Positions 23,182 to 31,259 of a stretch of 64,000 bases of DNA are shown in pieces. Within the stretch, counting starts at the first letter, position 1, and every line of letters begins with the position of its first letter. The stretch is from Sphingomonas kyeonggiensis. GTDB taxonomy: Bacteria > Pseudomonadota > Alphaproteobacteria > Sphingomonadales > Sphingomonadaceae. The position numbers and the translations under genes were made by a program. The stretch is from assembly GCF_014204495.1 (NCBI RefSeq), contig NZ_JACHLN010000004.1, positions 310,001 through 374,000 on the forward strand, read 5' to 3'. Under the pieces are notes generated by a model. It searched no databases. It saw nothing but the letters and a program-made list of their open reading frames with translations, and was not told where the DNA came from.

Positions 23182-24888
23182 TCAGTTCCCCGAGCGCGCC
23201 TTTCGCCCGCCGGACGGCGCCGGCCTGCCGTCTTCATCGTCGGACGATGCCGCCACGATGTTCTTCGAGCCGAGGTCCGCCGCGCCGGCGACCAGACCGT
23301 CGAGCGTGCCGCCGTCGAAACCCAGTTCGCGCATCAGCCCGTCGATCACCGGTGCCTGGGCCCGGTAGCGCAGCGCCGCGGCGACCGCCGAATTTGCTAG
23401 GTTGCGATCGCCTTCCCCGCCCGCATCCGCGACACCGGCCGCACCGCCACGCCCGGTGATGCCGTCGACCTGGACGATCTTGATCGAATCGATCGCCTCG
23501 AGCGGCTTGGAGGCTTCGCGGATCACTTCCGGCAGCACCTTGAGCAGCGCCAGCTTGGTCTGGAGCGACATGGTCTCGGACGAGAGCAGGTTCGCCGCCT
23601 CGTTGATCGCGCGCTGGCCGGCGGCTTCCACTTCGAAGCGCACCCGGTCCGCCTCGGCCTTGAGCTTGGCGGCCTCCGCCTCGCCCTCGGCCTGGAGGCG
23701 GGCCGCCTCGGCGCGGTCGGACGCGGCCTGCTTCTCGGCATCGGCCTGCACCTTGATGCCGATCGCGGCACGCTCGGCCTCACGCGCGGCGTCGATCAGC
23801 TCGATCCGCTTCTGGCGCTCGGCGACCTCGGCCTCGCGCGCGGTGCCGACGCGTTCCTCCGCGACCACCGCCTCGGCACGCGCCTTGTCCGCCTCGGCCT
23901 TGGCCTGGCTTTCCTCGCGGCTCTTGTTCTGCACCGCGATCTGCTGCTCCTGCCGGGCAAGCTCGAGCGCCTGTTGCTGCGCGATCTTGGCCTGCTGCAC
24001 GGTGCGGTCGGCCTCGATCTGCTGGCTGTCGACCAGCTTCTTGGCCTCGATCCGCGCCTGATCGGCTTCCTGCTGGCGCAGCGCCTGCTCGCGCGCGACT
24101 TCCGCGGCCTGCTCGGCGCGACGCATCTCGACTTCGCGCTCCTGCTCCAGCCGGGCGAACTCGGTGTCGCGGCTGATCAGGAAGGACTGGCGCTGCGCCT
24201 CGAGATTCTTGCTCTCGATCTGCACGCGGGTGTCCTGCTCGATGTCGTTGCGCGCCTTCTTGCGCAGCTCGATCTGCTCGGTGAGCTTGGTCAGGCCCTC
24301 GGCGTCGAACGCGTTGTTGGCGTTGAAATGCTCGATCGACGTCTGGTCTAGGCCGGTCAGCGACACAGACTCCAGCTCCAGGCCGTTCATCGCGAGATCG
24401 ACCGACGAGACCTGCTGCACCTTCTGGACGAAGTCGGCGCGCTGCTCGTGGAGCTGCGCCATCGTCATGCCGGCGGCGACCGAGCGCAGCGCGTCGACGA
24501 ACTTGCCCTCGACCAGTTCCTTGAGCGCATCGGGGTTCATCGTGCGCATGCCCAGCGTCTGCGCGGCGATCGCGATTGCCTGGGCATCGGGGCGGACGCG
24601 GACATAGAATTCCGCCTTCACATCGATGCGCAGCCGATCGAGCGTGATCAGCGCGTCCATGTTCTTGCGCTCCACCGCGAGGCGCACGGTGTTCATGTTC
24701 ACCGGCATCGTCTCATGGAACACCGGCAGGACGAGCGCGCCGCCGTTGATCACCACCTTCTCGCCGCCAAAACCCGTGCGGACGAAACCGATCTCCTTCG
24801 AGGCGCGCTTGTAGAGCCGCGCCAGCGTGAGGCCGAGGATCAGCAGCGCGAACAGCGCGATGCCGGCATAGATCAGATACGGAATCAT
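23182..24888 (-). CDS. yqiK: Flotillin-like SPFH protein (YqiK family)
   Basis: A 568-residue membrane-scaffold protein: N-terminal membrane helix (MIPYLIYAGIALFALLILG), SPFH domain with GFGGEKVVINGGALVLPVFH and the NMNTVRLAVERKNMDALITL stretch, then a long charged coiled coil (about residues 220-450) and a Gly-rich C-terminal part. Flotillins organise membrane microdomains. The ATG at 24888 has AGGAG 8 nt upstream; ATGs at 24921 and 24933 are alternatives nearer the upstream gene. Paired with the YqiJ-like gene just upstream, as in E. coli yqiJ-yqiK. Confidence 0.87.
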   Translation of the reverse strand: MIPYLIYAGIALFALLILGLTLARLYKRASKEIGFVRTGFGGEKVVINGGALVLPVFHETMPVNMNTVRLAVERKNMDALITLDRLRIDVKAEFYVRVRPDAQAIAIAAQTLGMRTMNPDALKELVEGKFVDALRSVAAGMTMAQLHEQRADFVQKVQQVSSVDLAMNGLELESVSLTGLDQTSIEHFNANNAFDAEGLTKLTEQIELRKKARNDIEQDTRVQIESKNLEAQRQSFLISRDTEFARLEQEREVEMRRAEQAAEVAREQALRQQEADQARIEAKKLVDSQQIEADRTVQQAKIAQQQALELARQEQQIAVQNKSREESQAKAEADKARAEAVVAEERVGTAREAEVAERQKRIELIDAAREAERAAIGIKVQADAEKQAASDRAEAARLQAEGEAEAAKLKAEADRVRFEVEAAGQRAINEAANLLSSETMSLQTKLALLKVLPEVIREASKPLEAIDSIKIVQVDGITGRGGAAGVADAGGEGDRNLANSAVAAALRYRAQAPVIDGLMRELGFDGGTLDGLVAGAADLGSKNIVAASSDDEDGRPAPSGGRKARSGN

Positions 24889-24925
24889 CGAAGTGGCTCC
24901 TGCGGGCACGATCGCGTTCATGGGG

Positions 24926-25543
24926 TCACCCATCCAGACGTGGTAAGTGGAAATCGCCGCGCGAGATCGCGCGGAAGCATTCGCCCTCGCGGCGGACAAG
25001 CAGCACGCGCTCGCCTTCCTCGAAGACCTGGCCGGCATTGTCGGGCTCGACCATGATGTAGTGGACCTGGCCGTGGTGGTCCTCGGCCCGCGCCCGCGCC
25101 GGCGAGCCGGTGCTGGCCCGGCCGGTGACGATCTGCGCGCTGGTCCCGACCAGCACGTCGAGCGGGACGGCGGTGGTGAAGTCGCGCGGCAGGATCGGCG
25201 CCAGCAGGCGCGCGGCAAGGCCGGTGAGCGGCAGTGCGGCGACGCCGACCAGCGGCACCGCGGCGACGGTCGACAGCGGTTCGCCGGTCCAGTCGCGCAG
25301 CAGCTGCTGCAGCGCCAGCCCCCCGATCCCGAAGATCGCCAGGAAGACCACGATCAGCATCAGCAGCGGCAGCCGCCCGACACCGAGCCAGGAAAGGAAA
25401 TCGAAGTGAAAGTCGCCTTCGACGTGCAGGTCCGAATCCACGTCGTGGCCGAAGCCGATCACCTGCACCAGGCCGATGAGCAGCATCAGCAATACCGCGA
25501 CGACGAACGCGAAATTCCCCTCCGCGAGAAGAAACGCAAGCAC
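24926..25543 (-). CDS. yqiJ: YqiJ-like inner-membrane protein with OB-fold domain
   Basis: A 205-residue protein with an N-terminal helix (FAFVVAVLLMLLIGLVQVIG), two further membrane segments (LLMLIVVFLAIFGIGG and the region after LSTVAAVPLVG) and a C-terminal soluble OB-like domain (VGTSAQIVTGRAS to EEGERVLLVRREG), as in NfeD-type partners of flotillins. Starts with a GTG at 25543. Immediately precedes the flotillin gene on the same strand, the conserved yqiJ-yqiK arrangement, so it probably assembles with the flotillin in membrane microdomains. Confidence 0.82.
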   Translation of the reverse strand: MLAFLLAEGNFAFVVAVLLMLLIGLVQVIGFGHDVDSDLHVEGDFHFDFLSWLGVGRLPLLMLIVVFLAIFGIGGLALQQLLRDWTGEPLSTVAAVPLVGVAALPLTGLAARLLAPILPRDFTTAVPLDVLVGTSAQIVTGRASTGSPARARAEDHHGQVHYIMVEPDNAGQVFEEGERVLLVRREGECFRAISRGDFHLPRLDG

Positions 25544-25868
25544 CCTGGATCCCCCGATTCGAAGGGGGATGCTAATTGCCGGAAACTCGTTTCCCTAGCG
25601 AAATCGGCACCGTTTCAGGGGGCTGGGGCGTAGAGTTGGTAGCCCCGCCCCTCTTTGCCGCCATCCATCTTACTACCGTCGTCCATCTCTCTACCGTCAT
25701 CCCCGCGAAGGCGGGGATCCAGAGCCAAGCAACAGGGAGTGTGAGGCCAGCCTTGCCGTTTCCGGTAAGCGCACGTTCAATTGCTTCGCACTTCCCGAGC
25801 TACCCTGGATCCCCGCCTTCGCGGGGATGACGAATTTGAGTGCGGAGGGTGGCCGGCGCGCCCTGCTC
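25544..25868. other. Intergenic region of 325 bp
   Basis: Between the divergent side of yqiJ and the 3' end of the quinone oxidoreductase. It holds the yqiJ promoter region, short direct repeats around 25672-25700 (variants of CTACCGTC and CATCTCTCTACC) and a perfect palindromic repeat pair (25696-25831). No convincing gene is visible. Confidence 0.7.
25696..25831. repeat. Inverted repeat pair (27-bp arms), dispersed palindromic family
   Basis: 25696-25722 and 25805-25831 are perfect reverse complements. Each arm contains CCCCGCGAAGGCGGGG and ends in GTCAT on the outside and CCAG on the inside. The spacer is 82 bp. This is the clearest example of the family in the window. Confidence 0.9.
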
Positions 25869-26867
25869 TCACCCCACCGTCAGCACGATCTTCCCGACAT
25901 GATCCCCCGCTTCCATCCGGGCATGCGCACCAGCCGCATCGGCCAGCGGGAAGGTCTCGTCGATCACCGGCTTCAGCTTGCCCTCGGCCACGAACGGCCA
26001 CACCGCGCGGTGGATCTCGTCGGCGAGCAGGCTCTTGAACTCCACCGAGCGCGGGCGGAGCGTCGATCCGGTCAGCGTCAGCCGCTTGCGCATGATCTCG
26101 AAGATCGGGATCGTCGCCTGCAGCCCGCCTTGCACCGCGATCGAGACGTGCCGCCCGTCTTCGGCCAGGCACTGGAGGTTGCGCGGCACATAGTCGCCGC
26201 CCACCATGTCGAGCACGATGTTCACGCCCTTGCCGCCGGTGATCTCCTGCACCCGCGCGACGAAATCCTCGGTCTTGTAGTTGATCGCGTGGTCTGCACC
26301 GATCCGCTTCGCAGCTTCGCACTTCTCGTCCGATCCGGCGGTGACGATGATCGTCAGCCCGAACAGGTTGGCGAGATGGATCGCCATCGTGCCGATGCCG
26401 CTGGTGCCGCCGTGCACCAGGATCCAGTCGCCATCCACGGCATAGGCGCGCTCGAACACGTTGCTCCACACGGTGAACAGCGTCTCGGGGATCGCGGCGG
26501 CCTCGACCATCGAGATCGCCGGCGGCACCGGCAGGCACTGGCCGATCGGCGCCACGGCATATTCGGCATAGGCGCCGCCCGCGATCAGCGCGCAGACCGG
26601 CGTGCCGATCACTTCGCCTGGAACGCCCTCGCCCAGCGCGACCACCTTGCCCGCGATCTCCATGCCCAGGATCGAGGGGGCGCCCGGCGGCGGCGGGTAC
26701 ATGCCCTTGCGCTGCATCACCTCGGGGCGGTTCACCCCGGCGGCGGCGACCTTGACCAGCACTTCGCCCGGCCCCGGCTGCGGTATGGGGCGCGACACCG
26801 GCACCAGCACCTCGGGCCCACCGGGCGCCTCGGGATCGATTGCCAGCATCGTTTCCGGAAGAGCCAT
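25869..26867 (-). CDS. NAD(P)H:quinone oxidoreductase, zeta-crystallin/PIG3-like
   Basis: A 332-residue medium-chain reductase without catalytic zinc. The N-terminal GroES-like domain includes AAGVNRPEVMQRKGMYPPPP. The NADPH-binding Rossmann motif is ILVHGGTSGIGTMAIHLA, followed by SDEKCEAAKRIGADHAINY. The PIG3 type reduces small quinones in the cytoplasm. The ATG at 26867 (MALPETMLAI) is the probable start; in-frame starts at 26915 and 26933 would extend it toward the divergent DUF1192 gene. No clear ribosome-binding site. Confidence 0.87.
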   Translation of the reverse strand: MALPETMLAIDPEAPGGPEVLVPVSRPIPQPGPGEVLVKVAAAGVNRPEVMQRKGMYPPPPGAPSILGMEIAGKVVALGEGVPGEVIGTPVCALIAGGAYAEYAVAPIGQCLPVPPAISMVEAAAIPETLFTVWSNVFERAYAVDGDWILVHGGTSGIGTMAIHLANLFGLTIIVTAGSDEKCEAAKRIGADHAINYKTEDFVARVQEITGGKGVNIVLDMVGGDYVPRNLQCLAEDGRHVSIAVQGGLQATIPIFEIMRKRLTLTGSTLRPRSVEFKSLLADEIHRAVWPFVAEGKLKPVIDETFPLADAAGAHARMEAGDHVGKIVLTVG

Positions 26868-26944
26868 TGCCGTGTCGCTTTCGAACGCAGGAGAAACCGT
26901 TGGCCTTATTGACATCGGCCCTGCCAGGGTCAACGCTGCCTCCC

Positions 26945-27142
26945 ATGGACGCCGACGAAAATCTTCCGCGTCGCAAGGACGACCTCGTCGCCCAGCTCGG
27001 ACGCCAGGACCTCGATCCCCTTTCGGTTGAGGAACTTAGCGAGCGCATTGCGATGCTAGAGGCCGAGATAGATCGGACTCGAACCAAAATTTCACGCGCC
27101 ATTAACCACCGCGCAAGCGCGGACGCTCTATTTAGGAAATGA
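26945..27142 (+). CDS. DUF1192 family protein
   Basis: A 65-residue acidic/basic helical protein starting MDADENLPRRKDDLVAQLGR and containing LSVEELSERIAMLEAEIDR, the DUF1192 signature with a coiled-coil heptad pattern. Alphaproteobacterial; function unknown. Starts 77 bp from the divergent quinone oxidoreductase and lies 140 bp upstream of clpA on the same strand. Confidence 0.82.
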   Translation: MDADENLPRRKDDLVAQLGRQDLDPLSVEELSERIAMLEAEIDRTRTKISRAINHRASADALFRK

Positions 27143-27282
27143 GCGTGACGGCACCGGAGATGGGGCGAAACGCCATTCTACTCCGGTGCGGGGCCGCTGC
27201 GCTTGATGCGGGGCCCATGCCTCCCGACATAAGGGGAGACAGGGGCCGCGTATCCTTTTCGGCCCACAGGAGTTGTAGCTGA

Positions 27283-29604
27283 ATGCCTAGTTTCGCCTCC
27301 GCCCTCGAATCGACCCTCCACAAGGCGCTCGAAGCCGCGAGCTCGCGACGCCATGAATATGCCACGCTCGAGCATCTGCTGCTCGCGCTCGTCGACGACG
27401 AGCATGCGAGCAAGGTGATGAGCGCGTGCGGGGTAGATCTGGGCGAGCTCAAGAATACCGTCGCGCACTATCTCGATACCGAGCTCGAAGCGCTCAAGGT
27501 CGATCAGGCGACCGATCCGTCGCCGACCAGCGGCTTCCAGCGCGTCGTCCAGCGCGCGATCCTCCACGTCCAGTCCTCGGGCCGCGACGAAGTGACCGGC
27601 GCGAACGTGCTCGTCGCGCTGTTCAGCGAGCGCGAGAGTTATGCCGTCTATTTCCTGCAGCAGCAGGACATGAGCCGCCTCGATGCGGTGAGCTATATCT
27701 CGCACGGCGTCGGCAAGGGCGGCACCGGCAGCACCGAATCGACTCCGCCCAAGGGCGCTGCGGACGAGGACAAGTCGTCCAAGCAGGAAACCAAGTCGGG
27801 CAAGGGCGAGAGCGCGCTCAAGCAGTTCACCGTCGATCTCAACGAGAAGGCGAAGAACGGCAAGGTCGATCCGCTGATCGGCCGCGGGCCCGAAGTCGAT
27901 CGCACGATCCAGATCCTGTGCCGCCGCTCGAAGAACAACCCGCTCTATGTGGGCGATCCGGGCGTGGGCAAGACCGCGATCGCGGAAGGCCTGGCGCGCA
28001 AGATCGTCGAGGGCGAAGTGCCCGACGTGCTCAAGGAAGCGGTGATCTACTCGCTCGACATGGGCGCGCTGCTCGCCGGCACCCGCTATCGCGGTGACTT
28101 CGAGGAGCGCCTGAAGCAGGTCGTCAACGAGCTGGAGAAGCTGCCCCACGCGGTCCTCTTCATCGACGAGATCCACACCGTGATCGGTGCCGGCGCCACC
28201 AGCGGCGGCGCGATGGACGCGTCGAACCTGCTCAAGCCGGCGCTGTCGGGCGGCTCGATCCGCTGCATCGGCTCGACCACCTACAAGGAGTTCCGCAACC
28301 ACTTCGAGAAGGACCGGGCGCTGCTCCGTCGCTTCCAGAAGATCGACGTGAACGAGCCGACGGTCGAGGACACGATCAAGATCCTCGCCGGCCTGCGCTC
28401 GGCGTTCGAGGAGCATCATCACCTCAAGTACACCCCCGACGCGATCAAGTCGGCGGTGGAGCTTTCGGCGCGCTACATCAACGACCGCAAGCTGCCGGAC
28501 AAGGCGATCGACGTGATCGACGAGGCCGGTGCGATGCAGATGCTGGTACCGCCCTCGAAGCGCAAGAAAACGATCACGCCCAAGGAAATCGAGCAGGTCA
28601 TCGCGACCATGGCTCGAATCCCTCCGAAGAGCGTGTCCACCGACGACACAAAAACGCTCGCGAACCTGGAAACGGATCTCAAGCGGGTGGTGTTCGGCCA
28701 GGACAAGGCGATCGAGGTGCTGTCCTCGGCGATCAAGCTCAGCCGTGCAGGCCTGCGCGATCCGGACAAGCCGATCGGCAACTACCTGTTCTCGGGCCCG
28801 ACCGGCGTCGGCAAGACCGAGGTGGCGAAGCAGCTCGCCGAGCTGCTCGGCATCCCGCTCCAGCGCTTCGACATGTCCGAATATATGGAGCGTCACTCGG
28901 TCAGCCGCCTGATCGGTGCCCCTCCGGGCTATGTCGGCTATGATCAGGGTGGCCTGCTCACCGACGCGGTCGACCAGCAGCCGCATTCGGTGCTCCTGCT
29001 CGACGAGATCGAGAAGGCGCATCCGGACCTGTTCAACATCCTGCTGCAGGTGATGGACAACGGCAAGCTGACCGATCACCACGGCAAGACGGTCGATTTC
29101 CGCAACGTGATCCTGATCATGACCACGAATGCGGGCGCGTCGGACATGGCCAAGGAGTCGATCGGCTTCGGCGAGATGAGCCGCGACGACGTTCAGGAAG
29201 AGGCGGTGAAGAAGCTCTTCACCCCCGAATTCCGCAACCGTCTCGATGCGATCGTGCCGTTCGACTATCTGCCGCCGGCAGTAGTCACGCGGGTGGTCGA
29301 CAAGTTCATCCTCCAGCTCGAGCTGCAGCTGGCGGATCGCGGCGTCCACATCCAGCTCGACGAGGCGGCGAAGAACTGGCTCACCGAGCGCGGCTACGAC
29401 AAGCTCTATGGTGCGCGCCCGATGGGCCGCCTCATCCAGGAGAAGATCAAGCAGCCGCTGGCCGAGGAGCTGCTGTTCGGCAAGCTCGTCCATGGCGGCG
29501 AGGTCAATGTGAAGCTCAAGGACAATGCCCTGAGCTTCCAGGTCACCCAGGCCGCGCCCAAGCCGAAAAAGGGCAAGAAGGAAGCCGCCAAGGCTTCCAA
29601 ATAA
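27283..29604 (+). CDS. clpA: ATP-dependent Clp protease ATP-binding subunit ClpA
   Basis: A 773-residue double-AAA+ unfoldase that feeds substrates to ClpP. Order: Clp N-domain (1-145), linker rich in Lys/Ser/Thr, AAA1 with GDPGVGKT (224-231) and FIDEIHT, AAA2 with GPTGVGKT (505-512) and LLLDEIEKAHPD, ClpP-docking loop Ile-Gly-Phe (627-629), D2 sensor region YGARPMGR, and a Lys-rich tail. Lacks the ClpB middle coiled coil. AGGAG lies about 12 nt upstream of the ATG. The clpS adaptor gene often found beside clpA is not adjacent here. Followed by a strong terminator. Confidence 0.96.
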   Translation: MPSFASALESTLHKALEAASSRRHEYATLEHLLLALVDDEHASKVMSACGVDLGELKNTVAHYLDTELEALKVDQATDPSPTSGFQRVVQRAILHVQSSGRDEVTGANVLVALFSERESYAVYFLQQQDMSRLDAVSYISHGVGKGGTGSTESTPPKGAADEDKSSKQETKSGKGESALKQFTVDLNEKAKNGKVDPLIGRGPEVDRTIQILCRRSKNNPLYVGDPGVGKTAIAEGLARKIVEGEVPDVLKEAVIYSLDMGALLAGTRYRGDFEERLKQVVNELEKLPHAVLFIDEIHTVIGAGATSGGAMDASNLLKPALSGGSIRCIGSTTYKEFRNHFEKDRALLRRFQKIDVNEPTVEDTIKILAGLRSAFEEHHHLKYTPDAIKSAVELSARYINDRKLPDKAIDVIDEAGAMQMLVPPSKRKKTITPKEIEQVIATMARIPPKSVSTDDTKTLANLETDLKRVVFGQDKAIEVLSSAIKLSRAGLRDPDKPIGNYLFSGPTGVGKTEVAKQLAELLGIPLQRFDMSEYMERHSVSRLIGAPPGYVGYDQGGLLTDAVDQQPHSVLLLDEIEKAHPDLFNILLQVMDNGKLTDHHGKTVDFRNVILIMTTNAGASDMAKESIGFGEMSRDDVQEEAVKKLFTPEFRNRLDAIVPFDYLPPAVVTRVVDKFILQLELQLADRGVHIQLDEAAKNWLTERGYDKLYGARPMGRLIQEKIKQPLAEELLFGKLVHGGEVNVKLKDNALSFQVTQAAPKPKKGKKEAAKASK

Positions 29605-29624
29605 GCCATCGCCCAAGCCAATGT

Positions 29625-29659
29625 ACGGGCCGGGAGGAAACTCCCGGCCCGTTTCATTT
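29625..29659 (+). terminator. Intrinsic terminator of clpA
   Basis: Perfect 12-bp stem ACGGGCCGGGAG / CTCCCGGCCCGT with a GAAA tetraloop (29637-29640), followed by TTCATTTT, 20 bp after the clpA stop. Confidence 0.9.
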
Positions 29660-29839
29660 TGCCCGGGCCCGCTTCTGCGATAGTCTCTCCGTCGCACCGA
29701 AATTCACTTTGGTCGCCGGAAGAGCGCTGTTCGTCGTACGCGACATGACCGCGCCGCTTCGCGTGCATAGCCGGGCCGCCGCCACTCCCCAGGCCGCGGG
29801 TTCGATCGGCACGGGGACATAACCGGCGACTATGGTTGA

Positions 29840-29861
29840 TGTGTAATATACGAATAACACA
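29840..29861. promoter_or_regulatory. Imperfect palindrome upstream of the secreted-protein gene
   Basis: TGTGT (29840-29844) and ACACA (29857-29861) flank an AT-rich centre with partial further symmetry (TAATAT near the middle could be a -10 element). It is the only AT-rich patch in the intergenic region. Could be an operator; low confidence. Confidence 0.3.
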
Positions 29862-29940
29862 CCCTTGCAATTTCGTTCCGATGTCGTAAGGGGCGCTCGC
29901 GTTTTCGGGTCGCAGCCATGGTTTTCCAGGGAGAATCCGA

Positions 29941-31119
29941 ATGCGACCGAAGATAATGAAGATGTTGGGTGCCGGCACGGCGCTGGCTGGCCTGCTTGCC
30001 GCAGGCCTGGTTGTCGCCCAGACCAGCGAGACCGCGCCCGAGGCGCGCTATGTGATGGATATCGGCACCACCGCCGGGATGATGGGCCAGGGCGACAGCC
30101 GCGAGATGGTGCTGCGCCTCGGCTCGCGCCTGCCCGCCACTGGCGGCGCGCCCAAGGCCGATCACTTCCTGCCCGAGGGCATGCGCATGGGCGCTTCCGT
30201 GCCGCTCGTCACGCCGGAGCCGAACAAGCCGGCCAAGGAAGAGTATAAGTTCGAGCGGCCCAAGGGCCGCATGCTGATCTACTGGGGCTGCGGCGCGCAT
30301 GTCGGCCCGGGCCAGCCGGTGATCATCGATTTCGCCAAGGTCGCCAAGGGCCAGATGCCGCCCGACCTGTTCGCCGCCGGCATTCCGGCCGAGCTCGGCC
30401 CTCGCCCCGGCAACAGCCGCACCTATGGCGATTGGCCGAACGGCAAGGGCAATGCCCAGGTGCGCGGCAATTCCTCGCTGATCGGCCAGCATCGGATCGC
30501 GGGCAATTACAGCCCCGAGATCAGTTTCGCGCTGAACCAGGACTTCATGAGCGCCCCGCGCGTGAAGGCCGGCCAGGCGGCCGATGGATCGATCCCGCTC
30601 AACTGGGGCCAGGTGCCTTTGGCGACCGGCTATTATGCCTGGGCGATGGGCACCGGCGATCGCAAGGACGGCGACATGGTGTGGTGGGCTTCGTCCGCCA
30701 CGCGCCAGTTCGGCGGCGACCTGTGGAGCTGGCTGTCGCCGGCGACGGTCAACCGGCTGATCGGCCAGAAGGTGGTGATGCCGGCAACACAGACGAGCTG
30801 CACCATCCCCACCGAGGTGAAGGCCGCTGCCGGCGAAATGATGATGGGCTTCCTCTATGCCTATGGTCCGGAAGCGAACTTCGCGTTCCCGGAACGGCCC
30901 AAGGATCCCAAGATCGCCTGGCGCCCGAAATGGACCGCCAAGGCGCGCTATCGCTCGATGGCCAATTTCATGACCGGCATGCCCGACATGGGCGACGCAA
31001 TGCGCGGTCAGATGCCTGCAAACCAGGACGGCCAGCCCGAGCAGCCGAAGCCCAAGCCCTGCAAGCCCAAGCTGGGTGGCCTGCTCAAGCGCGCCGCCGG
31101 CCTGGGCGGCGGCTGCTGA
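29941..31119 (+). CDS. Secreted protein of unknown function (392 residues)
   Basis: N-terminal signal sequence (MLGAGTALAGLLAAGLVVAQ) predicts export. The mature part has a Met/Gly-rich start, the segment MLIYWGCGAHVGPGQP, Trp-rich stretches (MVWWASSATRQFGGDLWSWL) and a C-terminal Pro/Lys tail ending in GLGGGC. No enzymatic motif or known domain recognised. AGGGAG lies 8 nt upstream of the ATG, so translation should be efficient. It stands alone between the clpA terminator and the diguanylate cyclase. Confidence 0.78.
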   Translation: MRPKIMKMLGAGTALAGLLAAGLVVAQTSETAPEARYVMDIGTTAGMMGQGDSREMVLRLGSRLPATGGAPKADHFLPEGMRMGASVPLVTPEPNKPAKEEYKFERPKGRMLIYWGCGAHVGPGQPVIIDFAKVAKGQMPPDLFAAGIPAELGPRPGNSRTYGDWPNGKGNAQVRGNSSLIGQHRIAGNYSPEISFALNQDFMSAPRVKAGQAADGSIPLNWGQVPLATGYYAWAMGTGDRKDGDMVWWASSATRQFGGDLWSWLSPATVNRLIGQKVVMPATQTSCTIPTEVKAAAGEMMMGFLYAYGPEANFAFPERPKDPKIAWRPKWTAKARYRSMANFMTGMPDMGDAMRGQMPANQDGQPEQPKPKPCKPKLGGLLKRAAGLGGGC

Positions 31120-31210
31120 ACGCTTTTACGGTTCCCTAGGGAGCGGGGGCGGCAGCGTATCGCCGTCCCCGCCAAGCCGCTGCGACAAATAGCGTGCGGC
31201 TAAGGAGAAT

Positions 31211-31240
31211 CCCGTAAATCTTTACGGGTTGTTTGTCATG
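31211..31240 (+). terminator. Hairpin with T-rich tail upstream of the diguanylate cyclase gene
   Basis: CCCGTAA pairs with TTACGGG around ATCT (31211-31228), followed by TTGTTTGTC. It can end transcription of the secreted-protein gene, 92 bp after its stop, or act in the leader of the diguanylate cyclase gene, which starts about 20 bp further on. Confidence 0.5.
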
Positions 31241-31259
31241 TTGGGCGTAGGCCGTCCCC

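Larger units (their letters stand above)
29605..29940. other. Intergenic region of 336 bp between clpA and a secreted-protein gene
   Basis: Contains the clpA terminator (29625-29659), then GC-rich sequence without a convincing frame, then an AT-richer stretch around 29838-29865 that is probably the promoter area of the downstream gene. A 68-codon minus-strand frame (29654-29860) is judged spurious. Confidence 0.7.

Noticed and set aside
27178..29697. 839-codon minus-strand open frame opposite clpA
   Set aside because: Opposite-strand frames stay open by chance in GC-rich genes with biased third positions; clpA explains the sequence fully and the shadow translation has no domain.
29654..29860. 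68-codon minus-strand frame between clpA and the secreted-protein gene
   Set aside because: It overlaps the clpA terminator tail, starts in AT-rich promoter-like sequence and shows no protein-like pattern.
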